Shown: in pieces, positions 1 to 9,813 of the stretch
Layout: every line of letters begins with the position of its first letter
Numbering within the stretch: the first letter of the stretch is position 1
Made by a program: the position numbers and the translations under genes
NCBI RefSeq assembly: GCF_026153355.1
Contig: NZ_CP110636.1
Span: forward strand, 3,844,001 to 3,908,000
DNA: 64,000 bases
From: Streptomyces endophytica
GTDB taxonomy: Bacteria > Actinomycetota > Actinomycetes > Streptomycetales > Streptomycetaceae
Direction of reading: 5' to 3'
Notes under the pieces: generated by a model
What the model saw: the letters and a program-made list of their open reading frames with translations, nothing else
Databases searched by the model: none
What the model was told of the DNA's origin: nothing

Positions 1-344
1 CGCACATGGGCGACGACGTCCACCGGGCGCGGCAGCTTCTGGATGGGGTAGCCGACCAGCTGGCCGGGGCCGTGCCAGGTGATCTTCCCACCGCGGTCCA
101 CGTCGACGACCGGGGTCCCGTCCAGGGGGCGCTCGTCGTCGGACGTGCGCCGGCCCGCGGTGTAGACGGGCAGGTGCTCCAGCAGCAGGCAGGTGTCGGG
201 CACCTCGTCCGCGAACCGGGCCGCGTGGATCCGGCGCTGCTCCTGCCAGGCCGACTCGTAGTCGACCGCGTCGGCCCCGAAGCCCAGGTGGACAAAGCGC
301 ATCCCCTCGGGTGCGGGGGTCTCCCCCCGAGAGATCGCAGTCAC
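1..344 (-). CDS. lipB: Octanoyltransferase LipB, 5' part (runs off the window)
   Basis: LipB moves octanoate from acyl carrier protein to the lipoyl domains of 2-oxoacid dehydrogenases, the first step of protein lipoylation. About 114 N-terminal residues are present. They contain the family blocks LLLEHLPVYTAGRRT (about residues 53-67) and DRGGKITWHGPGQLVGYP (about 83-100), where RGG and HGPGQL line the active site. The catalytic Cys and Lys lie in the missing C-terminal part. The GTG start at 344 is preceded by GGGAG at suitable spacing. The substrates of this pathway, the lipoyl domains of SucB, are encoded about 13 kb away. The gene is transcribed divergently from the regulator at 640. Confidence 0.95.
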   Translation of the reverse strand, partial: MTAISRGETPAPEGMRFVHLGFGADAVDYESAWQEQRRIHAARFADEVPDTCLLLEHLPVYTAGRRTSDDERPLDGTPVVDVDRGGKITWHGPGQLVGYPIQKLPRPVDVVAHV

Positions 345-639
345 GGCAGCTCCCATCCGAACCTCTGTTGCACTGTGCGGCAACGTTGATGCCTTTCGAT
401 GCGTTCGCGCCCCCAGCAACTGTACGGCGGCCGGATCCGGTCCCCGCAGGCGGCCGGTGTGCCCGCCAGCAACCGCAGCCCCGCCCCTGCTCACACGATC
501 GGATGAACGCGGGACGCAGGCCGCGAGAACGGCACCGAAGGCCGTTACATTCACGCCGTTCCACGAGGGCGATGAGCATGCCGGACGGGTCGGCCCAAAC
601 CGGCCGCCCGGCCCAGCAGGCAGGAGACCGGTAAAGCTG
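345..639. other. Divergent intergenic region, lipB / HTH regulator
   Basis: This gap holds the promoters of two divergent genes. I see no convincing reading frame. An AGGAG at 622-626 lies ahead of the ATG at 640. No clear operator was found. Confidence 0.5.
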
Positions 640-2123
640 ATGACCGACCGACCCGCACACACTCCCAACCGACAGCTCGCCGCACTCATCGCCGAGGCGG
701 GCTTCTCCAACGCCGGTCTGGCCAGACGGGTCGACCAACTCGGCATCGAGCACGGCCTCGACCTCCGCTACGACAAGACCTCGGTCACCCGCTGGCTGCG
801 CGGCCAGCAGCCCCGGGCACCACCCCCGCGCTGATCGCGGAGGTGTTCACCCGCCGGCTGGGGCGCCGGCTGTCCGCCCAGGACCTCGGCCTGGACGCCT
901 GTGCGCCGGTGTACGCCGGGCTGGAGTTCGCCGCGAGCCCCAGCGAGGCGGTGGACATCGTCAGCGGGCTGTGGCGCAAGGACTCCGGCAGCCATGCCGA
1001 GCTCCGCAAGATCGCCTTCACCCCGGCCGGGCTCGTGGTGCCCAGCCGCGACTGGCTGATCGGGCGGCCCGACGACCGGGTGGCCCGCGGCGAGCCGGTC
1101 ACCGGCGAGGGCGCGGCCGCGGTCGCGGGCGAGAGCACGGCCCGGGTCCCCGTCCAGGGCGGCCGGCCCGCGGTGCCCCGGCAGCGCCGGACCGCCGACC
1201 GGGTCGACCGCACCCAGGGCTCCAAGGTCACCTCCGGCGACATCGCCGCCCTGCGCTCGGTCGGCGAGCTGTTCCGGGCGCTGGACCACGCCTACGGCGG
1301 CGGCCACGCCCGGCAGGCCCTGGTGCGCTATCTGGAGCACGAGGCCGAGCCGATGCTGCGCGGCACCTACGGCGAGGCCACCGGTCGCAGGCTGTTCGCG
1401 TCGGTGGCCGATCTGACCCGGCTCGCGGGCTGGACCTCGTACGACATCGCCGCGCACGGCCTGGCGCAGCGGTACTTCGTCCAGGCCCTGCGGCTGGCCC
1501 AGGCGGCCGGCGACCGGGCGTACGGCTCCTACGTCCTGGTGACGATGAGCCGGCAGGCCGTCTATCTGGGGCACGGCAGGGAGGCCGTCCAGCTGGCGCG
1601 CGTCGCCCAGCAGGGGATCGGCAGCGGTGCGCCGCCCGCCGTCCAGGCGCTGCTGCACTCCGCGGAGGCCCGCGGGCACGGCGTGCTGGGCGAGGTCCGG
1701 GCCTGCACGGCGGCGCTGGCCCGCGCGGAGCGGGCGCTGGAGACCTCCCGTCCCGGGGATGACACCCCGTACTGGGCCCGTTTCTTCGACGAGGCCCAGC
1801 TCGCCGACGAACTGGCGCACTGCCACCGCGATCTCCAGCAGTACCGCGCGGCGTCCCAGCACGCCGAGCGCTCCCTGCAGCTGCGCGCCGCCGGGTTCGC
1901 CCGCAGCCGGCTGTTCTGCCGGGTGGTGCTGGCGACCGCGCGGCTGGGCCTGGGCGAGCTGGAGCAGGCCTGCACGCTCGGCGCGGAGGCGGCGCTCCAG
2001 GCGTCCGAGATGCGGTCGGTGCGCGCCCATGAGTACGTCAGGGAGTTCGAGCGCCGCCTGGAGCCGTACCGGGACGCGGCGCCGGTGCGCGGCTACCGCG
2101 AGCGGGTCGCCGCGCTGGGCTGA
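640..2123 (+). CDS. HTH/TPR-like transcriptional regulator, one-base frameshift near 815-817
   Basis: If one G is restored in the run at 815-817 (CCCCGGGCACC read as CCCCGGGGCACC) the gene encodes about 494 residues. Without it the frame stops at 834 and reopens at 843. The N-terminal 65 residues look like a helix-turn-helix recognising DNA (SNAGLARRVDQLG, then SVTRWLRGQQPRG). The repaired join reads GQQPRGTTPALIAEVFTRRLG, which is smooth. The C-terminal 300 residues are Ala/Leu-rich helical hairpins that resemble tetratricopeptide repeats, as in other large Streptomyces regulators. A basic Pro/Arg linker lies between. The target is unknown. The frameshift matches ten others in this window, so sequence error is more likely than a pseudogene. 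Confidence 0.75.
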
Positions 2124-2180
2124 GGAGCCGCGTGGGGGAGCCGGGCCGGGCGGTGTGCCGGGCCCGGCCGGCCCCGGTGG

Positions 2181-3421
2181 TCAGGCCGCCGGACGCAGGG
2201 CGTCCGGTTCCGCGGTGAGGGCCGGCAGCCCGAAGTCCGTCAACAGGGCGCGGGCCGCCCGCCGGCCCGAGTTCAGCGCGCCCTGGAGCGTGCCGGCATC
2301 GCGGTGGTCGCCGCAGACGTAGAGCCCGGACAGCACCCGTACCGGCCGCTGCGGATCGTGCGGGGCCGGCATCGCCGGGACGGCGTACGGGTCGTGATGG
2401 CCGGTCAGCAGTTCCCAGTCGTCGGTGTGCGCCCCGTAGAGCCGGTCCAGCTGGGGCCGGACGGTCTTGTCGAGGACGGACAGCGGCAGCGCCGCCGCGG
2501 CGCCGAGCACGGTCGTGGTGATCAGCGGCCGCCCGGGCGGCGTACGGGACGGGTCGACCGCCCCGGCGCGGAAGGTGCAGGCGACCGGCCCGTCCACCGG
2601 CAGGATCGCCGCGGTGGCCTCCCGGGCCGGTCCGCCGCGGCCGCCCGCACCGGCCGGGGCCGTGTGGTGCAGCACCGTCACCGGGTGGAAGGCGGGCACC
2701 CGCAGGCCCGGCAGCAGTTCGGCGGCGTCCCGCGCACCGGTGGCCAGCAGGACCGCCCGGCAGGGGATCCGGCCGTGCTCGGCGGTGCTGACGCCCGTGG
2801 TGGAGACCGAGGTGACCTGGACGGACGTGCGGACCGTGCCGGGCGGCAGGCCGGCCGCGAGCAGGTCGGGGACGGCCGAGGCGCCGCCGGCCGGCAGCCA
2901 CAGCCGGCCGGCCTCCGCGTAGCCGCGCAGCGCGATCGCGGCCCCCCGGCTGGAGCCGCGCAGCCGCGGATCGCAGAGCAGCATGCCGAGCAGCGGCCGC
3001 AGGAAGACGTCCGGGGCGCGGGGCGGGAAGGTGGGCCGGGTCGCCAGGGCGTCCTGGATCGGGCGGTCGGCGCGTGCGAGGGCGCGCGCCGCGGAGAGTG
3101 CGCCCCTTGTGCTCCGGGAGCCGCCGATGTGCTGCGCCCGCTGGCCGTTGTGGACGCTCAGCACCGGGCCGAACGGACGGAGCGTCAGATCTCCGAGGCC
3201 CGGCGTGCGGCGCAGTTCGGCGGCGGAGACGGCCAGCGGCCGGCCGCAGCGGTCCAGCCGGAAGCCGTCGAGCCGGTCGGTGACGGAGCGGCCGCCGATC
3301 CGCGCCGCGGCCTCCAGGACCGTGACCGACACCCCGGCGCCGGTCAGGTGGCGGGCGGCGGCCAGACCGGCCGGGCCGGCCCCACGATGACGACGTCCAC
3401 GGTCGATGCGGTACGCAGCAC
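2181..3421 (-). CDS. FAD-dependent amine-oxidase-like oxidoreductase, one-base frameshift near 3380-3383
   Basis: This is a flavoprotein of the NAD(P)/FAD Rossmann oxidoreductase class, about 413 residues after repair. The start GTG at 3421 gives VLRTASTVDVVIVG. One extra G in the run at 3380-3383 continues this as VGAGPAGLAAARHL, the dinucleotide-binding GxGxxG, followed by VTVLEAAARIGGRSVTDR (the second FAD motif). As deposited, the N-terminus and the body lie in different frames. The C-terminal LYVCGDHRDAGTLQGALNSGRRAA is the typical FAD-contacting end of protoporphyrinogen/phytoene-type oxidases. GGGAGG precedes the start closely. The substrate cannot be told. It lies upstream of and in the same orientation as the epimerase at 3634. 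Confidence 0.8.
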
Positions 3422-3633
3422 ATGGCCTCCCGAGGTCGGTCCCAGCGGCGGGTGCACGCATTGTCATGCCCTCTGAGGCCGCGGGGAATGCCGAGTGGTG
3501 TGTGCGGAAAGGTAGGGAGCCGCCGGCGTGTACGACAGGGGGCGTCCGGGGCGCGTCGAAGCGTCCTTCGTCACGGTTTGCCGGCCGCCGCGGGCGTCTA
3601 TCGGGGCTGGACGGCCGCCCGGCCGGGCCGCCC

Positions 3634-4524
3634 TCAGTCGATCGCCGCCCGGACCGCCTCGACGATCCGCGGGTGCGCGAAGGTGAACCCGGACTCCAGC
3701 AGCCGCTTCGGCACGACCCGCTGGCTGCCCAGCACGTCCTCGGCGAACTCACCGAGGACGACCCGCAGCACCGGCGCCGGCACCGAGAACAGCGTGGGCC
3801 GGTGCAGCAGCCGGCCCATCACGGCGGTGACCTCCCGGTTGGTCACCGGTTCCGGCGCGGTGAGGTTGACCGGGCCGGTCAGCTCCTCGGTGGTCAGGAG
3901 GTGGCGGAGCGCCGCGATGTGGTCGTGCAGGGAGATGAAGCTCCAGTACTGGCTGCCGTCGCCGAGCCGCCCGCCCAGCCCGAGCCGGAAGACCGGGAAG
4001 AGCCGTCCCCAGGCACCGCCCGAGCGCGCCACCACCAGGCCGGTGCGGGCGAAGACGGTGCGGATACCGGCGTCCCGGGCCGGCCGCGCGGCGGCCTCCC
4101 AGTCCACGCACACCTCCGGCAGGAAGCCGTGACCGGCCGGCGCGCTCTCGTCCGTCCGCCGGTCCCCGGTGTCCCCGTAGTAGCCGATCGCGCTGCCCGA
4201 GACGAAGACCCGCGGCGGGACGTCCATCGAGGCGAGCGCCTCCGCCAGGGCCCGGGTGCCGAGCACCCGGCTGTCGCGGATCTGCTGCTTGTACGCGGCG
4301 GTCCAGCGGTGGTCGCCGACGCCCGCGCCCGCGAGGTGGACCACCGCCTCGCAGCCGGTCAGCCCGGCGGTGTCGACCTGCTGCCGCGCGGGGTCCCAGC
4401 GCACCTCGTCGGCGGCCGCCGGGGCGCGCCGTACGAGCCGGACGACGTCGTGGCCGTCCGCGCGCAGGGACCGTACGAGGGCCGTGCCGATGAGTCCGGT
4501 CGAGCCGGTGATCGCGATCCGCAT
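3634..4524 (-). CDS. TIGR01777-type NAD-dependent epimerase (SDR39U1-like)
   Basis: A 296-residue extended short-chain dehydrogenase. The N-terminal MRIAITGSTGLIGTALVRSL carries the nucleotide-binding GxTGxxG. FVSGSAIGYYGDTGDR is the conserved block holding the family's YYG signature. The C-terminal part (LTAPEPVTNREVTAVMGRLL, VVPKRLLESGFTFAHPRI) is the DUF1731 region typical of TIGR01777 proteins. Physiological substrates of this family are not established. Start and length match the family. It is not overlapped by its neighbours. Confidence 0.9.
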   Translation of the reverse strand: MRIAITGSTGLIGTALVRSLRADGHDVVRLVRRAPAAADEVRWDPARQQVDTAGLTGCEAVVHLAGAGVGDHRWTAAYKQQIRDSRVLGTRALAEALASMDVPPRVFVSGSAIGYYGDTGDRRTDESAPAGHGFLPEVCVDWEAAARPARDAGIRTVFARTGLVVARSGGAWGRLFPVFRLGLGGRLGDGSQYWSFISLHDHIAALRHLLTTEELTGPVNLTAPEPVTNREVTAVMGRLLHRPTLFSVPAPVLRVVLGEFAEDVLGSQRVVPKRLLESGFTFAHPRIVEAVRAAID

Positions 4525-4588
4525 GCGCCCATACTGCCTGGTGCCCGGCGCCCGGCGACGACAACTGCCCGGCGCGAGGCCCGAGTCT

Positions 4589-5107
4589 CTATGGCCGGAA
4601 ACGGTCCCAGAGGAGGGGGAAGCGTTCGGCCAGCGTCTCGTCGTCGTCGAAGTCGACGTACGTGCCGAGCGGTTCGCGGGGCGGCGGGGGCAGCTCCAGG
4701 TCCGGCATCGAGCCGCCGGTCATCTGCTCGTACGCCTCGTCCGCCGCGTACCCCACCTCCTCGGCGTCCCCGTCGACCGACTCGTCGAAGTCGTCGAGGA
4801 GCTCGGCGAGCTGGTCCGGGTCGTGCACCCCGCCCTCGAAGACCTCCCGGCCCTGGGCGATCAGCCAGCAGCGGAAGTAGTCGAACGCGTCGTCGCTGCA
4901 GCCGTCCAGCAGGACCGCGGCCGCCGCCCACAGGTCCCAGGTGTACGCCCGGTTGTAGCGGGACTCGAAGTGGCGGGCGAAGTCCACGACGGCGTCCGGG
5001 TCGCGCCTGAGCAGCCGCTCGACCAGCGCGTCGGCCTGCTCCTCGGGATCGCCCTCGGCCGCCTCGCGCGATTCGTCGATCAGCTCCCAGAACTCCGTCT
5101 CGTCCAT
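4589..5107 (-). CDS. DUF4240-like cytoplasmic protein
   Basis: A 172-residue acidic protein starting MDETEFWELIDESREAAEG, which is the usual opening of DUF4240 proteins. The pattern of Trp, Tyr and Phe (YTWDLWAAAAVLLDGCSDDAFDYFRCWLIAQGREVFE) also fits. No signal or membrane segment is seen. The reading frame stays open upstream, but the ATG at 5107 starts the conserved region. The function of the family is unknown. Confidence 0.85.
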   Translation of the reverse strand: MDETEFWELIDESREAAEGDPEEQADALVERLLRRDPDAVVDFARHFESRYNRAYTWDLWAAAAVLLDGCSDDAFDYFRCWLIAQGREVFEGGVHDPDQLAELLDDFDESVDGDAEEVGYAADEAYEQMTGGSMPDLELPPPPREPLGTYVDFDDDETLAERFPLLWDRFRP

Positions 5108-5425
5108 CACCGCTCCAGCATCTGCCCTGCCGGGGGGTGCCGCATGCGGAGTGCCCCGGATGCTGCCGTGCCGTCGTCCGGCCCGGACCGGGGCCGGGCG
5201 CGGACCGCCGGCCGGGGCGGGGAACGGGAGATGAGCAGGCGGGGAGCGCCAGGACGGGCGGTCCGGGCGCCGGCGGTGGCCGGGGGCGTGCGGGTCGCGC
5301 GGGCCCGGGCGGGCCGCCGGGTGACCGCCCCAAGAATCACTCGTTGGAAGGCGTGCAACAACCAAACGACGGCATATACGGCATAGTCGGTAAATCTGCC
5401 AATTCCTGAAGGGCTGTTTCAGGCC
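5108..5425. other. Intergenic region with AT-rich promoter and GGCATAT repeat
   Basis: 318 bases between divergent genes. The first two thirds are GC-rich without a supportable gene. The last 80 bases are unusually AT-rich for this genome. They contain the direct-repeat motif GGCATATACGGCATA at 5371-5385, about 40 bases before the ATG at 5426. Confidence 0.5.
5371..5385 (+). promoter_or_regulatory. Candidate operator, GGCATAT direct repeat
   Basis: GGCATATACGGCATA, two GGCATA half-sites 9 bases apart start to start. The same motif with one base changed occurs on the opposite strand at 34145-34159, in front of the SLDH/GMC operon. No binding protein can be named. Confidence 0.4.
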
Positions 5426-7347
5426 ATGCCCATGGACGAACGCACCCGGGCCGACGTCGAACGGGCCGAGGCGGCCCTCGTCGAGCACTACCCGCGGCTG
5501 GTCCGCCTCGCCTATCTCGTCCTGCCCCCGTCGATGGGCCGCCACCGCCGGGTGCTCACCGCGCACGGCCTGGTCCAGCGGGCACTGCCGCGCACCGGCC
5601 GCCGGCGCCACCCGGACGGCGGGCTGCCGGCCCAGCGCGGACCGCTGCCCGAGAACGGCTACGACCTGGTGCGGCTGCGGACCCTGCGGCTGGCGCTGGC
5701 CCACGAGGGCCGGGCCGGCCGGGGCCTTCCCGCGGTGCCCCAGGTCTGGGGCCTGCGGCTGTTCCCCCGGGCCGGCGGCGCCGATGAACTCGCCCTGGAA
5801 CAGGCGCTGTCCGCGGTCCCGGCGTCGGTCCGGGCCGCCCTCGGACTGTGGCAGCTGGAGGGCCTGGACGAGGACGCGGTACGGGCGCTGCTGGAACGGG
5901 CCGGGGCCACCGACCCGGAGGCCGCGCAGCGGGCGGCCGAGCAACTGGACCGGGATACCGGGGCGGGCGCCGCGGCACTGCTGAACTCCGGGGAGTTCGA
6001 CCCCTGTACGGTCCAGACCCGGCCGACGGACCTGCTGCGCCGGCGGCAGCGGCTGCGGGCCGCGGTGGCACTGGCGGCCGTCGCGGCGATCGGCGCGGTG
6101 GTCGCGGCGCTACCGGGCGGTGACGGGGCCCCGGTGGGCCGGCCGTCGACCCCCGCCGAGCAGGCGCTGGACCCCGCCAAGCTGCTGCGCACCCGCAACG
6201 AACAGTGGTCCGACACCGCGCGGGTGGACTTCACCGCCTGGCCCGCGCGCGGCCGGCAGGCCGGCGACAAGGAACTGCTCGGCCGCGCGCTGCGGGTCTG
6301 GGCGGCGCCGCCCGCCGGCACCCGGATCACCGCCTCCGCGGGCACCTCCACCCGCCCGCCGGACCATCCGCCGCAGCTGCTGTACGCCGGCCTGATCGAC
6401 AACGTCATGGTCGTCGTCCTCCACGACGGCGAGCGGCTGGTCCGCTACGCCGAACCCGAAGACGCCACCCCCACCCTGCACTTCGCGCGGGTGGACGACG
6501 CGGACCTGACGACCGGTGCCGCGCTGGTGATCGGCCGCGGCAACGGCTGGATGCGCTATCTGCTCGCCCCCTGGATCTCCGACGTCGCCGTCCGCGACCT
6601 GCTGGCGCCGGGCGCCCCGCCGCACGGGCTGCACGTCGCCCCGGACGGCGTCACCGACCGCATCCCGCAGCCCCCGCCGGCGGGCGGCGGCTGCGGGCAC
6701 TGGCCGGTGGCGCAGTTCCGCCCCTCGACGCGGATCGGGGCGCCGGTCCCGCCCTTCCTGCTGGCCGACCTCAACGACCTCGTCCCGGTCCACCTCACCT
6801 ACGTGCCGCCGCCGCCCGCCGGCGCGGCGGGCCCGGTCGCGGGGCAGCGCGAGGCCACCGACCCCGCGGCCCTGGCGACCTGGGCCCGTACGGCCTGCGG
6901 GCTGGGCGCGCTGCGGGGCGCCGGCGTACGGTCCGTCGGCAACTGGGCGTTCGCCGTGCAGCGCCTCCCCGAGGGCGGCGGCAGCGCGACCTGGGTGTGC
7001 ACCCGCGCCGACACCTGGCGTGGGCCCGGCAGCGCGACCGTCCGCTTCCTGCCGCCTGCCGTACGTCCGGGCGACCCCGGCCGGACCGCCGGCCGGTCCG
7101 ACGGCACCGCCGCCTGCAGCCGCTACGGCCCGCACGTCGTCGGGGACGTGCCCTGGCGGTCGCCGTCCGGGAAGTGGTACCTGCTGGCCGCGGGCAGCCC
7201 GGACGTCGACGGCCTCGACGCCACCGGAGCCCTCCGGGCCACCGGCAAGGGCCCCGCCCTCGCCGCTCCGGCCCCCGGCCCGGCCCCCGCGGCCGAGGTC
7301 GTCGGACGGCTGCGGAACGGGGGAGCGTGCGGGCGTTCCGGCCGTAG
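5426..7347 (+). CDS. Membrane-anchored protein with sigma-factor-like N-terminus; probable frameshift near 7319-7323
   Basis: The first 185 residues resemble a degenerate ECF sigma factor. A region-2-like block (VEHYPRLVRLAYLVLP) is followed by a region-4-like helix set (ALSAVPASVRAALGLWQLEGLDEDAVRALLE). A single transmembrane helix (AAVALAAVAAIGAVVAALPG, about 210-230) follows, then a roughly 400-residue part with no further obvious helix, probably outside the cell. As deposited the frame runs to 7495, but its last 55 residues (GRSGRRGGGPARGAARG) look non-coding. One extra G in the run at 7319-7323 would end the protein as LRNGGSVRAFRP at 7347, which I prefer. Function unknown. Confidence 0.65.
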
Positions 7348-7511
7348 GGGTGGTGGCCCGGCGCGCGGTGCGGCGCGGGGCGTCCGCCTTGGCCAGGAAT
7401 CCGGACAGAAGGTGTCGGGATTCGCTGTCAGAGTCGCGTTGCGCCGGGCCGGGGCAGGCACCGGCGGGCCGCCGGCCCGTGCGCCCGGCACCTGACAGTG
7501 AGGAGTGGAAC

Positions 7512-8534
7512 GTGACAAGTGGGCACGCGACGAACGGCGGTACGGCCGGCGGGCACGCGTCGGGCGGGCACGCGGCCGGCCGGCCGGCGACCTCCGCGGG
7601 CGCGGGGCCGGACCGGCCGGTGACCGCGGAGCTGACCGGGCGGGTGGCGCTGGTCGCCGGGGCGACCCGGGGCGCGGGCCGGGCGATGGCCGTCGAGCTG
7701 GGCCGGGCGGGCGCGCTGGTGTACGTCACCGGGCGGACGACCCGCGACCGGGTCAGCGAGGTGGGCCGCCCCACGGAGACGATCGAGCAGACCGCGGAGC
7801 TGGTCACCGCGGCCGGAGGCACCGGGATCGCCGTACCGACCGACCATCTGGAGCCGGCGCAGGTCCAGGCGCTGATCGAGCGCATCGACCGGGAGCAGGG
7901 GCGGCTGGACGTCCTGGTCAACAGCGTCTGGGGCGGCGACCACCTGCTGGAATTCGACACCAGGCTCTGGGACCTCGATCTGGCGGCCGGCCTGCGGATG
8001 TTCCGCCTCGGTATCGACACCCACGTCATCACCAGCCATTACGCGCTGCCGCTGATGAACCGGCGGCCCGGCGGACTACTGGTCGAGGTCACCGACGGCA
8101 CCGCGTCCTTCAACCGCACCTACCGCGAGAACCTCTGCTTCGACCTGACCAAGAACGCCCCGCACCGCATCGCCTTCGCCCTCGCCGCCGAGGTGAAGGA
8201 CCTGGGCGGCACGGTGGTGTCGCTTACCCCCGGCTTCCTGCGGTCCGAGGCGATGCTGGACCACTTCGGGGTGACCGAGGAGACCTGGCGCGACGCGGTG
8301 GCCCAGCAGCCGCACTTCGCGATCGCCGAGTCACCGGCCCTGATCGGCCGGGCCGTACGGGCGCTGGCCGCCGACCCCGACAAGGCACGCTGGACCGGCC
8401 GGTCGCTCTCCAGCGGCCAGTTGGCGAAGGAGTACGACTTCACCGACACGGACGGCTCCCGTCCCGACTGCTTCGGCTACTTCGAGGACGTGGTCTTCGG
8501 CGGGAAGGACGCGACCGCGGCGGACTACCGCTAG
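7512..8534 (+). CDS. Short-chain dehydrogenase/reductase with Phe at the catalytic Tyr position
   Basis: 340 residues. A Gly/His-rich N-terminal tail of about 40 residues precedes a Rossmann domain (VALVAGATRGAGRAMAVELG, about 45-64). LVNSVWGGD follows at the position of the NNAG motif. In relatives I recall the active-site segment as YDLxK. Here it reads CFDLTK, so Phe replaces the catalytic Tyr while Lys is kept. SLTPGFLRSEAM is the usual PG segment. AGGAG at 7501-7505 supports the GTG at 7512. The stop overlaps the stop of the opposite-strand WYL gene. The protein may bind NAD(P) without normal dehydrogenase activity. Confidence 0.85.
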   Translation: MTSGHATNGGTAGGHASGGHAAGRPATSAGAGPDRPVTAELTGRVALVAGATRGAGRAMAVELGRAGALVYVTGRTTRDRVSEVGRPTETIEQTAELVTAAGGTGIAVPTDHLEPAQVQALIERIDREQGRLDVLVNSVWGGDHLLEFDTRLWDLDLAAGLRMFRLGIDTHVITSHYALPLMNRRPGGLLVEVTDGTASFNRTYRENLCFDLTKNAPHRIAFALAAEVKDLGGTVVSLTPGFLRSEAMLDHFGVTEETWRDAVAQQPHFAIAESPALIGRAVRALAADPDKARWTGRSLSSGQLAKEYDFTDTDGSRPDCFGYFEDVVFGGKDATAADYR

Positions 8535-9580
8535 GGCCGGTCCGAGGGGTCAGGGCCGGGAAGGCCCTGGCCGTCCCGGTCGCTCCCGTACAGCGCGGCC
8601 GTGCGCCGGGCGGCCGCCGCGAGGCGGTCGCGCAGCGCGGCGGGGGCGAGGACCTCGCCCTCCGGGCCGAGGGCCAGCAGCTGGGAGTAGGCGACCTCGT
8701 CGGACTCCACGCGGAGGGTGACGGTCAGCCGGCCGTGCGCGTCCGGTCCGCCGGCGGCCCGGGCGGCGTCGAGCGCCTCGCGGGCCGCCGCGGGCTCGGT
8801 GACGTGCGGCAGGATCCGCGCCCCGTGCTCGGAGAGCCGCAGCACCACCTCGGTACGGAGGATCGAGCGGGCGAACTCCGCGGCCCGCTCGGCCCAGAAC
8901 GCCGGCAGGTCGAACGCCGCGTCCCGCGCGAAGCCACCGGGCCCGTCGTCGAGCACGTCGACGGCGGTGAACCGGTCGACCCGGTACACCCGGAAGTCCC
9001 CCTGCGCCCGCGCCGCCAGATACCACACGCCCGCCTTCAGCACGAGGCCGTACGGCTCCAACTCCCGTCGTATCTCGGTGCGTTCGTCCCCCTTCGCCTT
9101 CCGCAGGTAGCGGGCGGCGATCCGGCGGTCGGACCACACCGCCTCGGCGATCGCGGGCAGCGGACCGGGCGTTTCGGGCTCCTTGTACCAGGCGGGGGCG
9201 TCGAGGTGGAAGCGCTGGGCGGCGCCGGCTGCGGCGTCCCGCAGCTCCGGCAGCAGCGCGGCGGAGACCTTCAGACGGGCGGCCGAGGCGGCGTCCGCGA
9301 GGCCCATCTCGCGCAGCGCGGAGGGCACTCCGGACAGGAAGAGGGCCTCCGCCTCGCTGCGGCCGAGGCCGGTCAGGCGGGTGCGGTAGCCGCCGATCAG
9401 GCGGTACCCGCCGACCCGGCCGCGGTCGGCGTAGACGGGCACCCCGGCCTCGGAGAGGGAGAGCACGTCCCGCGCGACCGTGCGCTCGGAGACCTCCAGC
9501 TCCCGCGCCAGCTCGGCGCCGGTCATCGCCGGGCGCGACTGGAGCAGCAGCACCATCTTGATCAGCCGTGCAGCACGCAT
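8531..9580 (-). CDS. WYL-domain transcriptional regulator (DeoR/YafY type)
   Basis: 349 residues. The N-terminal winged helix is MRAARLIKMVLLLQ, then MTGAELARELEVSERTVARDVLSLSEAGVPVYADRG, the classic YafY-type HTH 11 domain. A WYL domain follows (AVWSDRRIAARYLRK, LEPYGLVLKAGVWYLAARAQGDFRVYRVDRF), which in characterised members senses a small ligand or nucleic acid. The C-terminal WCX extension ends at 8531. The ATG at 9580 follows GAGGG. The reading frame extends upstream, but that part has no family similarity. It converges with the short-chain dehydrogenase; its own target is unknown. Confidence 0.92.
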   Translation of the reverse strand: MRAARLIKMVLLLQSRPAMTGAELARELEVSERTVARDVLSLSEAGVPVYADRGRVGGYRLIGGYRTRLTGLGRSEAEALFLSGVPSALREMGLADAASAARLKVSAALLPELRDAAAGAAQRFHLDAPAWYKEPETPGPLPAIAEAVWSDRRIAARYLRKAKGDERTEIRRELEPYGLVLKAGVWYLAARAQGDFRVYRVDRFTAVDVLDDGPGGFARDAAFDLPAFWAERAAEFARSILRTEVVLRLSEHGARILPHVTEPAAAREALDAARAAGGPDAHGRLTVTLRVESDEVAYSQLLALGPEGEVLAPAALRDRLAAAARRTAALYGSDRDGQGLPGPDPSDRP

Positions 9581-9626
9581 GCCCTCATGATGCCGGGGGC
9601 CACTGACAACGCCGGGGACGGAGGAA

Positions 9627-9661
9627 GGCCCGGCCGTTGTCAGGGCATGACCGGCCGGGCC
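9627..9661. terminator. Hairpin downstream of aceE
   Basis: GGCCCGGCCG (9627-9636) pairs perfectly with CGGCCGGGCC (9652-9661) around a 15-base loop. It lies between the aceE stop and the start of the WYL gene. A U-tract is absent, as is common in Streptomyces. Confidence 0.55.
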
Positions 9662-9667
9662 GTGGGT

Positions 9668-9713
9668 TCCCGTGCGGAGGTTCCGGGCGCGGGTGGGTGA
9701 CCTCCGCACGGGA
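9668..9713. terminator. Second hairpin downstream of aceE
   Basis: 14-base perfect arms, TCCCGTGCGGAGGT (9668-9681) and ACCTCCGCACGGGA (9700-9713). With the hairpin at 9627 it forms a tandem transcription stop after aceE. Confidence 0.55.
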
Positions 9714-9813
9714 GCGTGGGTGCCCCGAAAGGGGCGGTGGTGCGCCCCGGTGGGGGCGCGCCGCGGGCGGTGGCGGTCCGGTGTCGGCCGGGGTGCCGCC
9801 GCCCGCGGGCGGG

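Noticed and set aside
6..389. Long plus-strand reading frame opposite lipB
   Set aside because: It is the shadow of lipB. The minus strand gives clear LipB motifs, and GC-rich codon bias opens the antisense frames.
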